Part shown: piece by piece, positions 60,477-64,000 of the stretch
Position numbering within the stretch: the first letter of the stretch is position 1
Layout: every line of letters begins with the position of its first letter
Assembly: GCF_048771995.1 (NCBI RefSeq)
Contig: NC_133063.1
Coordinates: 73,396,014 to 73,460,013 of the forward strand
Direction of reading: 5' to 3'
Length of the DNA: 64,000 bases
Origin: Taeniopygia guttata
Taxonomy: Eukaryota > Chordata > Aves > Passeriformes > Estrildidae
Notes under the pieces: model-generated
Told to the model about the DNA's origin: nothing
The model's input: only the letters and a program-made list of their open reading frames with translations
Databases searched by the model: none
Made by a program: the position numbers and the translations under genes

Positions 60477-63400
60477 CTGCAGAAGAAAGAAAGAAGTTTC
60501 AATCTAATGTGTATTATGTTTTGTAACACAGCAGAAATTTACCATTACCAGATAGCACTTACTTCTGCAATAGACAGTAATCATCAGAATAGTCACAGTC
60601 TACTGACTGTTTGCTAAGTTTTCACTGCAAATCATTATACAGAGAGATTTCCTATGGGCCCACTACATCAGACTACAGCTGAATGAAACCAAAGATCTTT
60701 TCCTTTTTAGATCCTAAGCTTCTACCATGTAAATCACAGAAGGCAATACAAACTTATGCCTCAGGAGTTCATGCAGCACACATGTCATATTCAGGATGCA
60801 GTAACTGAACAATATAATTTACACATAACCAAAAGGTGCTCTGTGCATATACCTGATATTCAGGCTGGCCAGAGTACATACAAATGGTCTGGAATGCATG
60901 GCAGACAGCATGCACATACAGCCAGCTCCCACATTAAACGCTGTTATATGAAGAGATTAGTCCAGGAGTCTGAAAGTTGCTTCTTTCCACCTAGATTCGA
61001 AGTTCTTTCAACATAGGTTCAAATCTCAAATTGAAATAAAGGAAGAAATGCACAAATGTAAAAATGAGCAGAACAGCTTAGCTCTAGGATAATTCATTTC
61101 TGTGTCCAGTTTACAAAATTGGGCTCTAGAAGTGAGTAGCAAGGACAAATGGGCTACAACGCTCCCTCACATATCCCTCTCCAGTCTCTGGCAACTCTGT
61201 GTATTCAAGGCCCAAACACAGTCTGACCATGTTGTGATTTTCAGTAGATCTCTGTTCCAAATACCAATCCAATTTCCTCAGTCCCATGTAGACTTTGTTT
61301 TATTCATGAGTTATAACATTAGTAAGGAATTCCATGAGCCTGATACCCATTTTGTGCAAAATAAGAATTTCTACTTGGACCTGGCCCCAGCTACCTTTGT
61401 TTAACAATTCCTAGTTTTATTTATTCAAAAACAGTAAAGAATCAATTAGTACTTGCAAAGGACAACAAAGTCTTTTTTCAGACATTCTACTCAAGAAAAA
61501 GAAATACACGAACACAAACTAATACCAAGAGAAACAGTTTGACAACTATCTTGTGCAATACAATGCTGGTTAATGCTTCAATCCGCAGATTTTTAGTACA
61601 CTTTTTCCAGAGTACATATCCATCCACGAATTTAAAACACATACATATGTAAAACTGCCACTAGATGGCATGACTCAGACTTTTCCACAGATAACCAAAA
61701 ATCATTAGCACAAGATTTAGCAAAATAAAGCTGTCTCAAAATTATGTTTCTTGAATCACATAGTCTTTTGGTTTATTTGTTTGATAATTACATAATTTCT
61801 TTAAATCTTTATGATCTATCCTTTTCAAGATGCAAAAAGGCTTAAAAACAACTAAGTTTACATAACTCAGAGATACTAATATGTTTTGTGAAGCAAAGAA
61901 AGTGAAAATCAGACAGAGACATAAATGGACACAGTGTACTAATAAGAAAAATGGAAGAGTTTCTGCACTATAGCAATGAGATCAGAAACCACCCACAGCA
62001 GACAATTCACCTCTCAAGCTTCACAAAAGCAGCATGTAAGGGAGATTCTTTGACTAACACAAGGACATTGATCAGTACCTACACTTTTGTGGTAATGCAC
62101 TGGAAGAAAGAAGAAACAACTTCTTGCCTTGCTTATTAGAGATCCTAGCATCAAATGTGAACTCTATCTGCTTCTACATTCATCATAAATCAACTCGAAG
62201 GAAATTTCAGACTACATCCCGTGACTCCTATACTGTTGTTTTAAGTTCAGTAAATGTTATATCAAGCTAAGCGTTTAAACACTGCTCTTTTCCAAGTGAA
62301 GCTGGCCAATTTGATCAATCTAAACTATTCCTTTAAAATTCAGATTTATGATAAGATATAACTACCAAGTAAGGTATGAAGCATCTAGGTTCTCCCCACT
62401 GAAAACAACATTACTTCAAAAACCTAAATTCAGTCGTATCTAGATACACCAGGCACAGTTTGGAGTCCATACTGATTGGGCAAAGGAAACAAAGTCCCAC
62501 CTAAAGTGTTAACTCAAAAATATAAATATAACATGAATAAGGGTATTTTTTAATTTGACAGACATAAAATAAAAATTCCTACCCAGCATTTAATACTATT
62601 ATTCTACCACATTATTTGTCCTTTTCACGGCTTTATTTTGTCAGTATTAAATAAACAATAGTTTTAAGGTGACTTGAAAAAATATAAACTTATCTGTAAC
62701 ACCCTCTTTGGGAAACACACATATTAAGATATTGCAAAGCATGGAAATCTATGAAGACAGTTGCATATTTAGCAAGTACATGCACTTCAAAATGCTTTTG
62801 TCAAAACTTCTGTTCAGGTATGGGTACATCCTAACTACTATTTTATCCTTTTGTCTTTTGTAATTCAGACTCACACCATCCTTCTTCTCAAAAAAGCAAT
62901 GAAACTAATGCACAGGAAACCCAGTCTCTGGCCTCAGGTATGCTGCCCTGCCTATTCACTGCCTGCAGCTGCCTATGGAAAGCTCAGTTACCAGTTTGGA
63001 AGTTGGTGACTGAATTCTACATGAAGAGAAAAAGGCTCCACTAAGAAGTCTAAATTTTCTCAACCGAAAAGAAAGGATAAAACACTTTTCACTGCATTCA
63101 CACTAAAATTATCATTCTGTATGTGGATTCATACCACAGGACTTAAGGGATTTTAAATAAAACTTAGCTAACAAGCTCAGAAGCAGCGTTCTAAAATTAC
63201 AGGAGAGGTTTCCTATCAGTCCTGGCTAAAAGTTGGCAGACTCAGCTGAAATAGCATTAGCATATACATTGCATGTGGGAGTATGCATTAAACCTATTTT
63301 CCCTTGGTAATACTGAACACAGGAAAAACATGCAACCATGAGAAGACAATGGGTGAGGTATAAGAAGAAACTGACCTACAATGCTAAAAATATGAACAGA

Positions 63401-64000
63401 GGCTACAGAAGACCTTCCATACGGTCTTCGTTTTGTTATAGATGAGTAATATAAAAGTTGGCTGTCAAAATTAAGAGATAGATATTATGTGGATGTTAGA
63501 TCCTAGCATCAAATAGTGATGTTACAGTAATATGTCCTCCCATAGTCCTCTCTCCCCTCCCCCTTGTAATAGCCTTGGTAGTCAGGGCATTTGGAGAAGG
63601 CCAGCTTGTTACCAGGAGGCGTGGTGTAACAACACCTGACCTCCAATGCAAGATGTAAGAAAGTAATCTCCACCAATGGATAGCAGAGAAGGAGATTATA
63701 TATATACTTTTTTTCCCCTTTTCTGCTATGAAATTTTGTGACTATTTTTTTGTCCTTAGCCTTAGACAGGACTACATTAAAAATCATTCAAAGAAACTCG
63801 TGGCTAAGAATTTTACATTTCAGGTCCACTAAGTGATAACTTAAAATCACTGCGCATTTAAAAGTTACCAAACATTATAGCAATATGAAAGGTCCTTAGA
63901 ATATTACATTACTCCTGAATACCAAACAACAGCATTCAATCTCTCCACTCAGCTGACTTGACTGAACTGAGAACTGCTAATAGAAGCTGGAAAATCACAA
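60477..64000 (-). other. TTC39B intron upstream of window exon 1, open at the window edge
   Basis: No further exon with TTC39 similarity and no promoter or CpG island is visible, so transcription starts outside the window. A CTCF-like motif variant lies at 61655-61673. Plus-strand frames at 60756-61016 and 61102-61404 have no recognised motif. Confidence 0.55.

Overview
This is a nuclear window from a vertebrate, most likely a bird and probably a songbird. It is AT-rich and intron-rich, has no bacterial-type gene packing, carries CR1 LINE fragments with the avian 3' end, and has endogenous retrovirus LTRs of types I associate with passerine genomes. The species call is inference; the gene and repeat calls come from reading splice sites and reading frames.

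The only host gene I can support is on the minus strand: a tetratricopeptide repeat protein 39 family member, best matched to TTC39B. I traced 18 coding exons from 60476 down to the stop codon at 13125. They sum to 1710 bp (570 codons with the stop), every junction keeps phase, every intron has GT-AG ends, and no in-frame stop is present. The first coding exon(s) and the promoter lie beyond 64000. In mammals TTC39B is a TPR scaffold that promotes ubiquitination and turnover of the liver X receptors and affects HDL cholesterol. In birds the block syntenic to human 9p usually lies on chromosome Z, so a Z origin is plausible but unproven here.

Layout: 1-6.9 kb is intergenic with nothing recognised; about 6.9-7.2 kb is a 5'-truncated CR1; 7.2-13.1 kb is 3' flank and probable 3' UTR with several AATAAA hexamers on the gene strand; 13.1-33.9 kb holds 17 exons; 33.9-60.4 kb is one 26.6 kb intron; 60.4 kb holds one short exon; and 60.5-64 kb is further intron.

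The large intron carries nearly all the mobile DNA. There is a degraded ERVL-like provirus (gag, RT and RNase H remnants, minus strand) at about 37.2-41.4 kb, interrupted by an LTR at 38391-38868. An opposite-strand related LTR abuts the broken RNase H end at 36669-37206. A further LTR (41861 to about 43685) is itself split by a 1.3 kb CR1. A solo LTR with a perfect 5 bp target duplication is at 45029-45667, and a promoter-like LTR candidate at about 46.3-47.07 kb. I found no RNA genes, CRISPR arrays or novel multi-gene system.
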